From positions 124,001 through 188,000 of the forward strand of contig NZ_JAVFVU010000008.1 of the NCBI RefSeq assembly GCF_030929615.1: a stretch of DNA of 64,000 nucleotides, in the 5' to 3' direction. Below the pieces are notes generated by a model, which was given only the letters and a program-made list of their open reading frames with translations, had not been told where the DNA came from and did no database searches. Source of the stretch: Dyadobacter sp. LHD-138. GTDB lineage: Bacteria; Bacteroidota; Bacteroidia; Cytophagales; Spirosomataceae. Positions 17,813 through 26,890 of the stretch are shown here, piece by piece. The translations under genes were made by a program, and so were the position numbers. Position 1 is the stretch's first letter. Each line of letters opens with the position of its first letter.

Positions 17813-20800
17813 TTATATCGTAAACTTAAGAGCTACCGTAAACTGTTTTTGGATAGGCTGCGCTACCCCGCCCGTATTAAAGAACTCAGGATCCTGGCCT
17901 TTCAGCTTTTTGTCAGCATAAATCAGCCACGGATTGATTGCTGAAACCTGAACGGAAGCACTTGACATGCCCAGGCGTCTGATCGTCGCAACCGGCAGTT
18001 TGTAGGCCAGAGATACCGATTTCAAACGGATAAAATCTCCTTTCGCAACCCGCTGACTCGAATAGTTATAGGTGGTGTAAGGATAAGTTCCGGCCAGATA
18101 CTGATTTCTCAATAAGTCAGGAATGGCAGGCATGTTCGTGATTTTCTCGTCTCCCGGCATTTCCCAACGATCGTTAAACTCCTTTGGCATGGCATCCAGA
18201 TCGCTAAACGCAGGTCTGCTGGTGTTGCTTCCTTTGAAAAGTGGGTTCAAACGGATTTTGTTTCCAGCCTGTCCGGTAAGGAAAACATTAACCGTGAAGT
18301 CTTTATACGTAAAAGTATTGTTCAAACCACCGGTTAAGGGCGGATCAACCGGTCCTTCGTATTTCAGATACGTCGTGGTAAGGTCCTGAATATAAACGTC
18401 AGAGCTAAGTTCACCTTTTTCATTGATGTATGTCGGTACGCCGGTCTTAGGATCGAGCCCTCTGTAATCAACAGAGAAAAGCCCTCTTACCGGGTATCCC
18501 TGAATATTGGCACCTTCCGCCTTTACCATATCAAAAATACTCGGGATGTTATCCACATTTGTAATTTTGGTGTGGGCATAACCAGCGGTTAATCGTGAGC
18601 GCCATGACCAGTCCTTTGATTTATAAATAACTGCTTCTAATGACAAGTCAACTCCTTTGGACTGCATATCGGCATAGTTGGCGATTTTGAAGGTTTGTCC
18701 GCCAATACCTGACGTTCTGAAACGATCGATCAGATCAAAGCTGTTTCGTAAATACACATCGACCGTCAGGTTAAATCTGTTTGCCATTAAGCCCAGATCA
18801 AGTCCCAGGTTACCGCTGTAAAGTTTTTCCCAGGTTAACTCGGTATTCGCCAGCGATGCCAAATCGATTGCTGATTCTTTTTCGTCTGTATACGGACGGT
18901 TGGTGATCAAACTTTTAAGCAAAACCGCCGAGTTTGTTGCAGGACCTGTACTGGCCGTCAATCCATAACTTCCTCTTAATTTCGCATAACTAACCCATCC
19001 CAGATCTTTGATAAAGTTTTCCCGGTCCAGGTTCCAGGATCCCGCAACGGTCCAGGTAGGCAGCCAGCGTCCGATCGCCGATTTACCGAATCGGTTGGAT
19101 CCGTCGTATCGGGCATAGGCGGTAAAGTTGTATTTGTCATCGAGTGTATAACCCAAACTCGCATAGAACGCGGCGAAACGGTCATAAGTCTTTTCCATTC
19201 CATAATACTGGAAATTACTTTCGATGGTCTGCTTCAAAATCCGGTAATCGACAAAAGGAACACCGCCCTGGTCATACTGATAACCATAACCTGTATTGTT
19301 GGCGTTTTGCCGGTTGGTGTATTTTATTTCCTGTCCTATCAAAGCATTCACAGCGTGTCGTTCTGCATAAACCTTATTGAAGCGAAAATTATTTCTGATG
19401 TTATAGAAACTCATTTCATCTTCATTACGATTATAAAAACCGCCGCGTGGCAACACAATGACCGGATATGCGTCAGGATCATCCGGATCGGTATATAAAA
19501 ATTTGTTGGCTCTTGCGATGGTTGAAGTTTCGGCAGCGCGATATGCGTTCGCCATGTTCGAATTCTCTGTGATCTGATGCTCTCTGCCGGTTTTGATATA
19601 GCGTAAAGCACCCATGAAGTCATACTGGATACTCGGCGTGATTTTGTAGGTTAAATCACCCTGCAAACGAATATCAACCAGATTAAGATCAATGTGGTTG
19701 TTTTCCAGCTCGGTCAGGATATTGAACGGCGCAAAATTTCTTCTGAAATACTCCCGGTTTCCGTTTGCGTCAAAGGCCGTTAATACGCGACTGGTATTCA
19801 ATGCATAACTGAAAGGGTTGATATCAAAATCACGGTCATAGGTCCCTTCCACCGGGTTGCTCTGACGTGTCAGAGAACCAGGCGCTTTTTGCTGACGAAC
19901 GGACGACAAGGTCGAAAACCCAACCGACAACTTATCAGAAAACTTGTAGTTATTCCGGAAGTTAAGTGTGTATCGTTTTACCTTGTCTGCAACGGTCCAG
20001 CCGTTGTCACTTAAAAAACTGGTTGAAAAATAGGATTGAGACTTATCCGTTCCGAAGGAAACGCTTAGTGAATGCTCCTGAACAAAGTTATTTTTAAACA
20101 GGATATCGAACCAGTCGGTGTTGGCAGCAGCATAACGGGACAAAAACTTATTTTTGCCTTCCTGATTATTGACCACGCCAAATCCACCTTCATCATTACC
20201 GGCCAGCAATGTGTAATATTTCCCGTAAACACCGTAATCCGGTTTTTCCAGCACATTGGAATTCAAATACCCTTTTCTGCTCATTTCAACTAAAACAGAC
20301 ATCTGTTCCGCAGAATTCATGATGTTGAAATTACGGTAAGATGGTTTCAGCTGCGTACTGAAATTACCCGAATAACTTACGACAGGCTTTCCCGATTTTC
20401 CTTTTTTGGTGGTAATAACAATAACCCCGTTCATCGCCCGTGCACCGTACAAGGCCGCAGCGGCCGCATCTTTCAGGATATCAAAAGTTTCAATATCATT
20501 CGGGTTCAGACCTGCAACGGCTGATCCCAGCAGTGTAGTCGGGTCACCACTGGAAAGCTGATCGTTGGAGATATTAACGATATCTTCCAAAACCACCCCG
20601 TCCACAACCCAAAGCGGTTTATTATCTCCGTTGAGGGAAGTTGCACCACGGATACGGATTTTGGGAGCCGCGCCAAATGTTCCGGAAACGTTTTGAATGG
20701 ATACACCAGCAGCACGCCCTTCGAGCATACGGCTTACATCAGGGAGCCCGTCGATACGCACGTCCTCGGTTTTCAGGGTAACGGCGGAACCTGTAAATTT

Positions 20801-21184
20801 ATTTTTTTCAATTTGCTGAAAACCAGTAACGACCACATCCTGCAATCCTATCGCATCTTCTGAAAGTTCGATCGCTACGAACCTCGCGGCGGGTACTTCT
20901 TTGGAGAGAAAACCGATCATACTCACGACCAGTGTTGCACCTTCATTCACATCGGGTATCTGAAACTCTCCCTTTTCATTGGTAACCGTTCCCTTCGATA
21001 ATCCCTTGACCCGTATCGTAGCACCGATTAGCACCTCGCCGGTTTTACTTTTCACGACACCGCGTACTTCAATATTTGCAGCTGAAGCCTGTGATGAGAT
21101 AATGGTAAGAACTGTGCAAAAAAAAGTACTTAATAAGAACGCAAAGAATGGTCGAAAACCATTGATCCGATAAAAAATCCTCAT
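17813..21184 (-). CDS. SusC/RagA family TonB-linked outer-membrane transporter
   Basis: A TonB-dependent transporter of 1123 residues. After a signal peptide ending near SSQASAANIEV there is a carboxypeptidase-D-like regulatory domain (VRGVVKSKTGEVLIGATIRVKG), the SusC signature LQDVVVTGF, and the plug domain with LEGRAAGVSIQNVSG, IRIRGATSLNG and DILKDAAAAALYGARAMNGVIVITTKKG. The rest is a 22-strand barrel ending in FTVALKFTI. The open frame extends to 21250, but the ATG at 21184 starts directly at a normal signal peptide and is preferred. No STN domain is present, so sigma/anti-sigma signalling is not expected. It leads the four-gene operon. Confidence 0.95.
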   Translation of the reverse strand: MRIFYRINGFRPFFAFLLSTFFCTVLTIISSQASAANIEVRGVVKSKTGEVLIGATIRVKGLSKGTVTNEKGEFQIPDVNEGATLVVSMIGFLSKEVPAARFVAIELSEDAIGLQDVVVTGFQQIEKNKFTGSAVTLKTEDVRIDGLPDVSRMLEGRAAGVSIQNVSGTFGAAPKIRIRGATSLNGDNKPLWVVDGVVLEDIVNISNDQLSSGDPTTLLGSAVAGLNPNDIETFDILKDAAAAALYGARAMNGVIVITTKKGKSGKPVVSYSGNFSTQLKPSYRNFNIMNSAEQMSVLVEMSRKGYLNSNVLEKPDYGVYGKYYTLLAGNDEGGFGVVNNQEGKNKFLSRYAAANTDWFDILFKNNFVQEHSLSVSFGTDKSQSYFSTSFLSDNGWTVADKVKRYTLNFRNNYKFSDKLSVGFSTLSSVRQQKAPGSLTRQSNPVEGTYDRDFDINPFSYALNTSRVLTAFDANGNREYFRRNFAPFNILTELENNHIDLNLVDIRLQGDLTYKITPSIQYDFMGALRYIKTGREHQITENSNMANAYRAAETSTIARANKFLYTDPDDPDAYPVIVLPRGGFYNRNEDEMSFYNIRNNFRFNKVYAERHAVNALIGQEIKYTNRQNANNTGYGYQYDQGGVPFVDYRILKQTIESNFQYYGMEKTYDRFAAFYASLGYTLDDKYNFTAYARYDGSNRFGKSAIGRWLPTWTVAGSWNLDRENFIKDLGWVSYAKLRGSYGLTASTGPATNSAVLLKSLITNRPYTDEKESAIDLASLANTELTWEKLYSGNLGLDLGLMANRFNLTVDVYLRNSFDLIDRFRTSGIGGQTFKIANYADMQSKGVDLSLEAVIYKSKDWSWRSRLTAGYAHTKITNVDNIPSIFDMVKAEGANIQGYPVRGLFSVDYRGLDPKTGVPTYINEKGELSSDVYIQDLTTTYLKYEGPVDPPLTGGLNNTFTYKDFTVNVFLTGQAGNKIRLNPLFKGSNTSRPAFSDLDAMPKEFNDRWEMPGDEKITNMPAIPDLLRNQYLAGTYPYTTYNYSSQRVAKGDFIRLKSVSLAYKLPVATIRRLGMSSASVQVSAINPWLIYADKKLKGQDPEFFNTGGVAQPIQKQFTVALKFTI

Positions 21185-21467
21185 ATGTGAATGAAAGTAA
21201 AGTTCTTTATTAAATAGGTCTTCAACTTTAATGAATCCAATTATACACATAATCGGAATAAAAAACGAGATTTTTTTCGGCGGAGTCTATAATTGCCGAC
21301 AGTATTATTTTGGCCAATAATATTTTCAAAATCGGTCAAAATACCGAATATGTACTAAATAAAGAGCTTAATTTGTACAATATCAGGAAATGCAGGGGCG
21401 GTAATACTTAAACTTACTAAAAAAAATTCTATCTGCAATAAAGATTCATCTGAACAAATACGGTGAC

Positions 21468-22142
21468 TTAAACTTTCTGACGGTCGCGGAGCGCCAGCCC
21501 TATCAGTTCAGCAGTATTTTTCACATTGGCTTTTCTCATAATACTGGCTCTTTGATTGGCCACAGTATTGGAGCTGATCGCAAAATGTTCTGCAATATCC
21601 TTACTGCTCATGCCTTCGGTCAGGCATTGTAAAATCTGCTGTTCGCGGGGTGTCATTTTATTCCAGACAGAGGGCCCGCCGGGCATAACTTTCACCTCGG
21701 ATTCTTCCTGTTCCTTTTGGGGCAGAATAAGATTGCGAATGATAATGGACGAGGCATTGGGGGGATAATAGAGTTCACCGGCAGCCACACTGCGGACCGC
21801 CCGCAATATTTCGTCCCTCCCGGTATCTTTCAGCAGATAACCGGCCGCTCCGCTTTTTACTGCCGAGAGAATATAGTCAGGATTGTTGTGCATACTGAAG
21901 ACGAGTATGCGCAGGTGAGGGTGCACCGGCATGAGGGTTTTAATGGCATCCAACCCTGACATACGCGGCATTGTAAGATCCAGCAATATGACATCCGGAT
22001 TACACGCTTTGACACTGTCCATCACTTCATCCCCATCGGATGCCTCACCCACGACGAGGATATCTTCCTCATCTTCCAGCAAAGTGATGATACCCTGCCT
22101 TACAACAGAATGATCGTCAACGATAAGTATACGTATTGGCAT
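21468..22142 (-). CDS. NarL/FixJ-type response regulator
   Basis: A two-domain transcription factor of 224 residues. The receiver domain has the acidic pair D9-D10, the phosphorylation site D55 in VILLDLTMPR, and K105 in GYLLKDTG. The C-terminal LuxR helix-turn-helix (MTPREQQILQCLTEGMSSKDIAEHFAISSNTVANQ) spans about 158-220. It starts 18 nt after the sensor kinase stop, so the pair is co-transcribed. Because the kinase follows nirD by 5 nt, this regulator most likely controls the nitrate/nitrite genes; regulation of the SusC operon downstream is an alternative. Confidence 0.93.
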   Translation of the reverse strand: MPIRILIVDDHSVVRQGIITLLEDEEDILVVGEASDGDEVMDSVKACNPDVILLDLTMPRMSGLDAIKTLMPVHPHLRILVFSMHNNPDYILSAVKSGAAGYLLKDTGRDEILRAVRSVAAGELYYPPNASSIIIRNLILPQKEQEESEVKVMPGGPSVWNKMTPREQQILQCLTEGMSSKDIAEHFAISSNTVANQRASIMRKANVKNTAELIGLALRDRQKV

Positions 22143-22160
22143 CTCGTTCAGATTTATGAT

Positions 22161-23588
22161 TTACACAGGAATATTGATAACCAGTCTGGTACCTTTATCC
22201 ACTTTGGAAATAATTTTCATTTCACCGTTGAGCAACTGCGTACGCGTCCGGATGTTGTCAATTCCGTTTCTGGTCAAAAAGGATCCGTTTTTATTTTTTA
22301 AATTACTAATTAAAAATCCTTTCCCATCATCTTCAATCTCCAAAAGAATCCGATTCATCTTTTGTTCTAATTTAATCTTTATATTATCCGATCCGGCGTG
22401 TTTAACTGCGTTATTGAGCCCTTCCTGTGCAATCCTATACAAGCCAATTTCCATCTTTTCATTAAGTTTAATCCTTTCGCTATCGCCTTCAAATTCAATC
22501 CGGATTCCCGACAAGTCTGCTGTTTGCTCACAAAGCACGCGAAGCGCAGCATTGAGCCCGAAATCACTCAGCACGGAAGGCATCAGATTAAAAGAAACCT
22601 GACGGGTCGTTTGTATGGTATCCTGAATTAAAGACACAAGCTTATCGAACCGAAACCGTTGTTTTTCGTCTGCAAACTGCACTTGTTTCAATTTTTCAGC
22701 ATGTAATTTAAGGCCGGTCAGCATTTGTCCGATGCCGTCATGCAGTTCCAGTGCGAAACGTTTCCGCTCCTCCTCCTGCCCTTCTATCAAAGCCGACGTC
22801 CGGACCCGGTTTTCAGATAATTGCAGCTGATATTTCTCTTCTTCGCTCCTTATCAGGTCGTTCTGTGCGCGTAACAGTCGGCTATTGGTGATTTTCAGTT
22901 TGTCATTTGCCATTTTTATTGCGTCCTCGGATTCTGCCAGCAAACGAACAACCCGTCGTGTGGTGTTCACGACGGGTCTGAAAATTAATATCCCCTCGGC
23001 CAGAAGCACCAAAAGCGTAAGTACGTCCAGAATCCATTCGATCTGTTCCAGAATTCTGATCCGTCCATAGCTTTCCGAATCAAACTGAAACACGATGGCT
23101 TCCATTTGATTTAGAAATACCGGCTCGGTTGCGAGTATGATTTGAAGCGCTTTTTTCTTGTCACTATCCGAAACTCCTTCCCTGCTTACCAGGACAAGGT
23201 TTTGATATATCGTTTGAAAAACCGGTTCCAGTTTCCGGTACATTTCCTTGATCGAGTCGCTTTTCAGGACTACAAACTCACTCTCCATCTTGATCCTGCC
23301 GCGAAGCAGCTGCTCATGGCTCATTTTCCAGAGGGAAAGCAGGGAATCTATTTTGACGGAATCCACCGTTGGGATGCCTTCAGTGTGAAGAATGGCAAGT
23401 TTGGTCAGCCGCTGGCTTAACATCCGCTGGCGGCCGGCCACATTGACAACCCGACTGTCATGGTTGAGATTATTGATTGTCCTACGTATTAGAAAAAGCC
23501 CGCTAACAGTGAGAATGGCTACCAATGTAAGTGCCACAATGTAATAACGGGTGAGACGATCCGCAACCTGACTTTCGAGTTTCTCCAT
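22161..23588 (-). CDS. Sensor histidine kinase with PilJ/NarX-like input domain
   Basis: A 475-residue membrane kinase. Two membrane segments (IVALTLVAILTVSGLFLI near residue 15-32 and ILDVLTLLVLLAEGILIF near 187-204) enclose a periplasmic domain with VVNVAGRQRMLSQRLTKLAIL, the motif of PilJ/NarX-type sensors. A coiled-coil linker leads to a HisKA_3 dimerisation domain (RFALELHDGIGQMLTGLKLHAEKL; phospho-His near 281) and a HATPase_c domain (DDGKGF, GIDNIRTR). This is the NarX/NarQ arrangement, so nitrate or nitrite sensing is a reasonable inference. It starts 5 nt after the nirD stop codon and is followed by its response regulator. Confidence 0.9.
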   Translation of the reverse strand: MEKLESQVADRLTRYYIVALTLVAILTVSGLFLIRRTINNLNHDSRVVNVAGRQRMLSQRLTKLAILHTEGIPTVDSVKIDSLLSLWKMSHEQLLRGRIKMESEFVVLKSDSIKEMYRKLEPVFQTIYQNLVLVSREGVSDSDKKKALQIILATEPVFLNQMEAIVFQFDSESYGRIRILEQIEWILDVLTLLVLLAEGILIFRPVVNTTRRVVRLLAESEDAIKMANDKLKITNSRLLRAQNDLIRSEEEKYQLQLSENRVRTSALIEGQEEERKRFALELHDGIGQMLTGLKLHAEKLKQVQFADEKQRFRFDKLVSLIQDTIQTTRQVSFNLMPSVLSDFGLNAALRVLCEQTADLSGIRIEFEGDSERIKLNEKMEIGLYRIAQEGLNNAVKHAGSDNIKIKLEQKMNRILLEIEDDGKGFLISNLKNKNGSFLTRNGIDNIRTRTQLLNGEMKIISKVDKGTRLVINIPV

Positions 23589-23593
23589 ACTGT

Positions 23594-23947
23594 TTACAAA
23601 CCGATGTATACCTGATTCTCCTTGATTAGAATAGGAAAGGTATTAATCTTATAGTCGTCATCGTTCAAACACTGGCCGTTTTTAAGAGAAAAAGTTTTTT
23701 TGTGGAACGGACAGGCCACTTTTGGCTCTTCGCCCTGGCTTCCGATCATCCCACGACCAATGGCCATTTGCTGACGGTGCGGACATTCGTTATCCGTTGC
23801 GTACCACTCTCCTCTGCGGGCAAAATTGAAGATCGCAATTTGCTTTCCTTCGATTAATGCGCAGCCGCCGCCATCCTCCGGAATATCTTCTACACTGCAT
23901 GCTAAATGCCAAACGATTCTGTCTTTTGTATTTGTTGTTGGTTCCAT
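23594..23947 (-). CDS. nirD: Nitrite reductase (NADH) small subunit, Rieske-type
   Basis: A 117-residue Rieske-fold protein, the partner of NirB in assimilatory NADH-nitrite reductase. The segments ATDNECPHRQQMAIGRG and KVACPFHKKTFSLKNGQC carry C-x-H and C-x2-H positions of a Rieske 2Fe-2S site, which many NirD proteins lack. I chose the ATG at 23947; the frame extends 12 codons to a GTG inside a repeat array, which is less likely. It is downstream of nirB on the same strand but separated by about 147 bp of repeats, and it is 5 nt upstream of the sensor kinase. Confidence 0.9.
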   Translation of the reverse strand: MEPTTNTKDRIVWHLACSVEDIPEDGGGCALIEGKQIAIFNFARRGEWYATDNECPHRQQMAIGRGMIGSQGEEPKVACPFHKKTFSLKNGQCLNDDDYKINTFPILIKENQVYIGL

Positions 23948-23976
23948 GGTTTTTCTGATTTGATTGGTTTCCGATG

Positions 23977-24061
23977 CATTCACCCGGAATCGCCGGGCAT
24001 TGCCGGGCGTTCACCCGGAGTCACCCGAACGTTCACCCAGAGTCACCGGGCGTTGCCCGGT
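23977..24061. repeat. Degenerate ~22-bp tandem repeat in the nirB-nirD gap
   Basis: Units of the form GTTCACCCGGAGTCACCCG occur several times in a row, some truncated, with internal palindromes (GCCCGG/CCGGGC). The array lies just before nirD and runs into the REP-like element at 24044-24090. No spacers of constant length are present, so it is not a CRISPR array. Confidence 0.7.
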
Positions 24062-24090
24062 GCTAAGGTATTACGGCCTTTCAGGCCTGG
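24044..24090. repeat. REP-like palindromic element, copy 1
   Basis: The sequence CACCGGGCGTTGCCCGGTG, then CTAAGGTAT, then ACGGCCTTTCAGGCC matches in order the two arms of the longer element at 34247-34349 (GGGCGTTGCCC, CTAAGATAT, CGCCCTTTCAGGGC). Both ends are self-complementary. It starts 4 nt after the nirB stop on the minus strand. Confidence 0.8.
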
Positions 24091-24094
24091 GGGT

Positions 24095-26611
24095 TTAAGC
24101 CCATTCTCTGGCTCGTTTTTGGGTACGTAATTCTTCAAATGCAACGGTCGGATCTTTGTCCGGCACGTTAACGAAATGATTGTAATGCTTACGTAGCTCA
24201 GGATTATCCACCACTTCTTTCCACTCACATTTGTAGTTATTGATCAGCGACTGCATTTCGTTTTCAAACTCTGCTGCCAACCCCAGAAGATCATCCACAA
24301 CAACAGCTTTCAGGTAGGAAATACCCCCCTCCATCTTATTCAGCCAGGTGGCAGTTCTAGTCAGCGGATCCGCGGTTTTGATGTAGAACATCAGGAACCT
24401 GTCGATCAGCTTGATACATGTTTCCTTGTCCACATCAGAAGCAATCAATTGCGCATGCTGTGGTTTTGAACCTCCGTTCCCGCAAACGTATAAGTTCCAG
24501 CCTTTTTCAGTAGCGATGATACCGAAATCCTTGCTTTGTGCCTCCGCACATTCACGGATGCAGCCCGATACAGCCGACTTGAACTTATGCGGCGCCCGGA
24601 TCCCTTTATATCTTTCCTCCACCTCGATGGCAAACGAAACAGAATCCTGCACACCAAAACGGCACCAGGTTGAACCTACGCAGCTTTTCACAGTCCGCAG
24701 CGCTTTTCCATAGGCGTGTCCACTTTCAAAACCTGCATCGATCAGTTCTTCCCAGATCAACGGCAGGTCATTGACATGCGCACCGAATAAGTCGATACGC
24801 TGGCCTCCGGTGATTTTCGTGTAAAGACCATATTTCTTGGCAACCTGCCCAATCACAATCAGTTTATCAGGCGTAATTTCACCGCCCGGAATACGCGGCA
24901 CGACAGAATAGGTACCGCCTTTTTGAATGTTGGCCAGATAACGGTCGTTTGAATCCTGAATTGGCGCACGGTCTTTTGTCAAAACATTTTCATTCCAAAG
25001 ACTTGCCAGGAGAGATGCTACAACCGGTTTACAAACCTCGCAGCCATCACCATGTCCAAATTCGTTCAACACCTCGCCATAAGTTCTCAGGCCATTCATT
25101 TTCACGAGATCAAGCAATTCCTGGCGTGAATGATCGAAATGCTCACAAACCACATTTCTCACATATTGGCCATTTTGCTTCATTACCCCCTGAATGATAT
25201 CTTTCACCATCGGAATACAACCGCCGCAACCGGTTCCGGCTTTGCAGCATTTTTTCAGCGCATCAATCGTTGCGTGACCATTTTCGCCGATCTCATGACA
25301 AAGCATACCTTTCGTCACCGCTTCACAAGAGCAAATCAGCGCGTCATCAGGCAGACTCATCACGCCAGCACCAGCATCTTCCCCTCCTCTTGAACCTAGG
25401 ATCAGGTCTTCTGAGTCAGGCGGAAGTATTGTTTTATTCTTACAGGTTTGCAGCAGCATGTTGTATTGCTCTGCGTCACCTACCAAAATTCCACCCAAAA
25501 GTTCTTTACCATCCGGCGACACATTTATTCTCTTATAAATGCCTTTCGCCTTATTTTCATAACGAATTGTCTTACAAGCCGGCTCTTCCACAAACGGATC
25601 TCCGAAACTCGCCACATCCGTTCCGATCAGTTTTAGTTTGGTAGACATATCGTACGGCAAAAATTCCTTTTCCGTACCCGTCAAAGCACCAGCAACCACG
25701 TCAGCCATTTCATAACCCGGCGCAATTAATCCGTAGATCATATGGTGGGCCAAAGCACATTCGCCGATTGCGAAGATGTACGGATCCGAAGTACGCAGTC
25801 CGTTATCCACCACAATCCCCCCGCGAGGATGCGTGTCCAGTCCGGCAATTTTAGCAAGCTCATCGCGGGGACGAATACCTGCTGAAATAACCAGCATATC
25901 CACATCCAGGAAGGAATTGTCGGCAAACTGCATTCCCTTAATAAAATCACCGCCAACAATCTCCTGCGTACTTTTAGCCAAATGAATATTCAAACCCAAC
26001 GATTCCAGTTGACTTTGCAAAATCTTGGATCCGGCATCATCAATCTGCCTTGGCATCAAGCGTGAGGCAAATTCAACCACGTGCGCTTCTTCCAGGCCAA
26101 GATCAAGCAATGCTTTGGCCGCTTCCAGCCCCAGCAAACCGCCACCAAGCACAGCACCTCTTTTCGCCTTTTTAGCATACGCTTGAATCAACTCCAGGTC
26201 CTCTATAGTCCTGTATACAAAAACACCATCTTTTTCCACACCCGGAATAGACGGAACAAACGCACCGGAGCCTGTGACCATGACCAGATAGTCATAATGC
26301 ACTACGTGTCCATGGTGAGACCTTACCAGTTTTTCTTCTCTGTCGATATCTACAACAGGGTCAGAAAGGAACAGCCTGATACCATTTTCAGCGTACCAAT
26401 CCACACTGGCCATAGTAAGATCATCAGCAGTTTTACCAGCAAAATATTCACTAAGGTGAACGCGATCATAGGCTACACGAGGCTCTTCCCCAAAAACCGT
26501 CAGTGTAAATTCCTGATCATTTTTTTTCCTGGCTAGCAATTTCTCGCAGAATTTGTAGCCGACCATACCATTACCAATGACAATGATATGCGTGTTTGTG
26601 TTTGCTTTCAT
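24095..26611 (-). CDS. nirB: Nitrite reductase (NADH) large subunit
   Basis: The 838-residue catalytic subunit reduces nitrite to ammonium with NADH in the cytoplasm. Domain order: FAD/NAD oxidoreductase (1-~310; IIVIGNGMVGYKFCEKLL, GGGLLGLEAAKALL), BFD-like 2Fe-2S domain (~420-475; ICSCEAVTKG, CCKAGTGCGGC), a ferredoxin-like half-domain, and the siroheme/4Fe-4S domain with both cysteine pairs (C-x5-C in CVGSTWCRFG near 644; C-x3-C in GCIRECAEA near 685). All cofactor ligands seem intact. It heads the minus-strand nirB-nirD-kinase-regulator series and diverges from cobA, which supplies its siroheme. Confidence 0.97.
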   Translation of the reverse strand: MKANTNTHIIVIGNGMVGYKFCEKLLARKKNDQEFTLTVFGEEPRVAYDRVHLSEYFAGKTADDLTMASVDWYAENGIRLFLSDPVVDIDREEKLVRSHHGHVVHYDYLVMVTGSGAFVPSIPGVEKDGVFVYRTIEDLELIQAYAKKAKRGAVLGGGLLGLEAAKALLDLGLEEAHVVEFASRLMPRQIDDAGSKILQSQLESLGLNIHLAKSTQEIVGGDFIKGMQFADNSFLDVDMLVISAGIRPRDELAKIAGLDTHPRGGIVVDNGLRTSDPYIFAIGECALAHHMIYGLIAPGYEMADVVAGALTGTEKEFLPYDMSTKLKLIGTDVASFGDPFVEEPACKTIRYENKAKGIYKRINVSPDGKELLGGILVGDAEQYNMLLQTCKNKTILPPDSEDLILGSRGGEDAGAGVMSLPDDALICSCEAVTKGMLCHEIGENGHATIDALKKCCKAGTGCGGCIPMVKDIIQGVMKQNGQYVRNVVCEHFDHSRQELLDLVKMNGLRTYGEVLNEFGHGDGCEVCKPVVASLLASLWNENVLTKDRAPIQDSNDRYLANIQKGGTYSVVPRIPGGEITPDKLIVIGQVAKKYGLYTKITGGQRIDLFGAHVNDLPLIWEELIDAGFESGHAYGKALRTVKSCVGSTWCRFGVQDSVSFAIEVEERYKGIRAPHKFKSAVSGCIRECAEAQSKDFGIIATEKGWNLYVCGNGGSKPQHAQLIASDVDKETCIKLIDRFLMFYIKTADPLTRTATWLNKMEGGISYLKAVVVDDLLGLAAEFENEMQSLINNYKCEWKEVVDNPELRKHYNHFVNVPDKDPTVAFEELRTQKRAREWA

Positions 26612-26783
26612 AGTTACAATTAACTATTAATTTTGAATAACCCTGTTGTTTTATTGTAATATTCCAATAATACCCCTTATTCACTACCAAATATTACATG
26701 TCAAAATTAAACTGTGTTTTTCTATTTTCCTAACTTTATATTCTATTAATGATCATTTTACACACTTATTTTTTGGCAAAAGT

Positions 26784-26814
26784 ATTGTTTTATAAAATAT
26801 TGCTGCTAATTTTG
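26784..26814 (+). promoter_or_regulatory. Bacteroidota-type promoter upstream of cobA
   Basis: A -7 box TAATTTTG at 26807-26814 matches TAnnTTTG, and ATTG at 26784-26787 lies 19 nt upstream, close to the -33 TTTG of the Bacteroidota consensus. Transcription would begin near 26821, giving a ~70-nt leader before the cobA ATG. Confidence 0.55.
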
Positions 26815-26827
26815 AACCAATAAATCA

Positions 26828-26858
26828 ACATAGTTAACATTTACTATGTATAGTACAT
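26828..26858. promoter_or_regulatory. Nested inverted repeats in the nirB-cobA divergent region
   Basis: ACATAGT at 26828-26834 pairs with ACTATGT at 26843-26849 (8-nt spacer), and ATGTA-TAG-TACAT occupies 26846-26858. They lie just after the predicted cobA start of transcription, in the divergent region between the nirB and cobA units. A regulator binding site is plausible but not shown. Confidence 0.4.
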
Positions 26859-26890
26859 TTCTAATATTCACCAGAACATATATATAAGAG

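Noticed and set aside
23977-24061. Possible CRISPR array
   Set aside because: The repeated units are adjacent and degenerate, with no unique spacers of constant length, and no cas genes are present.
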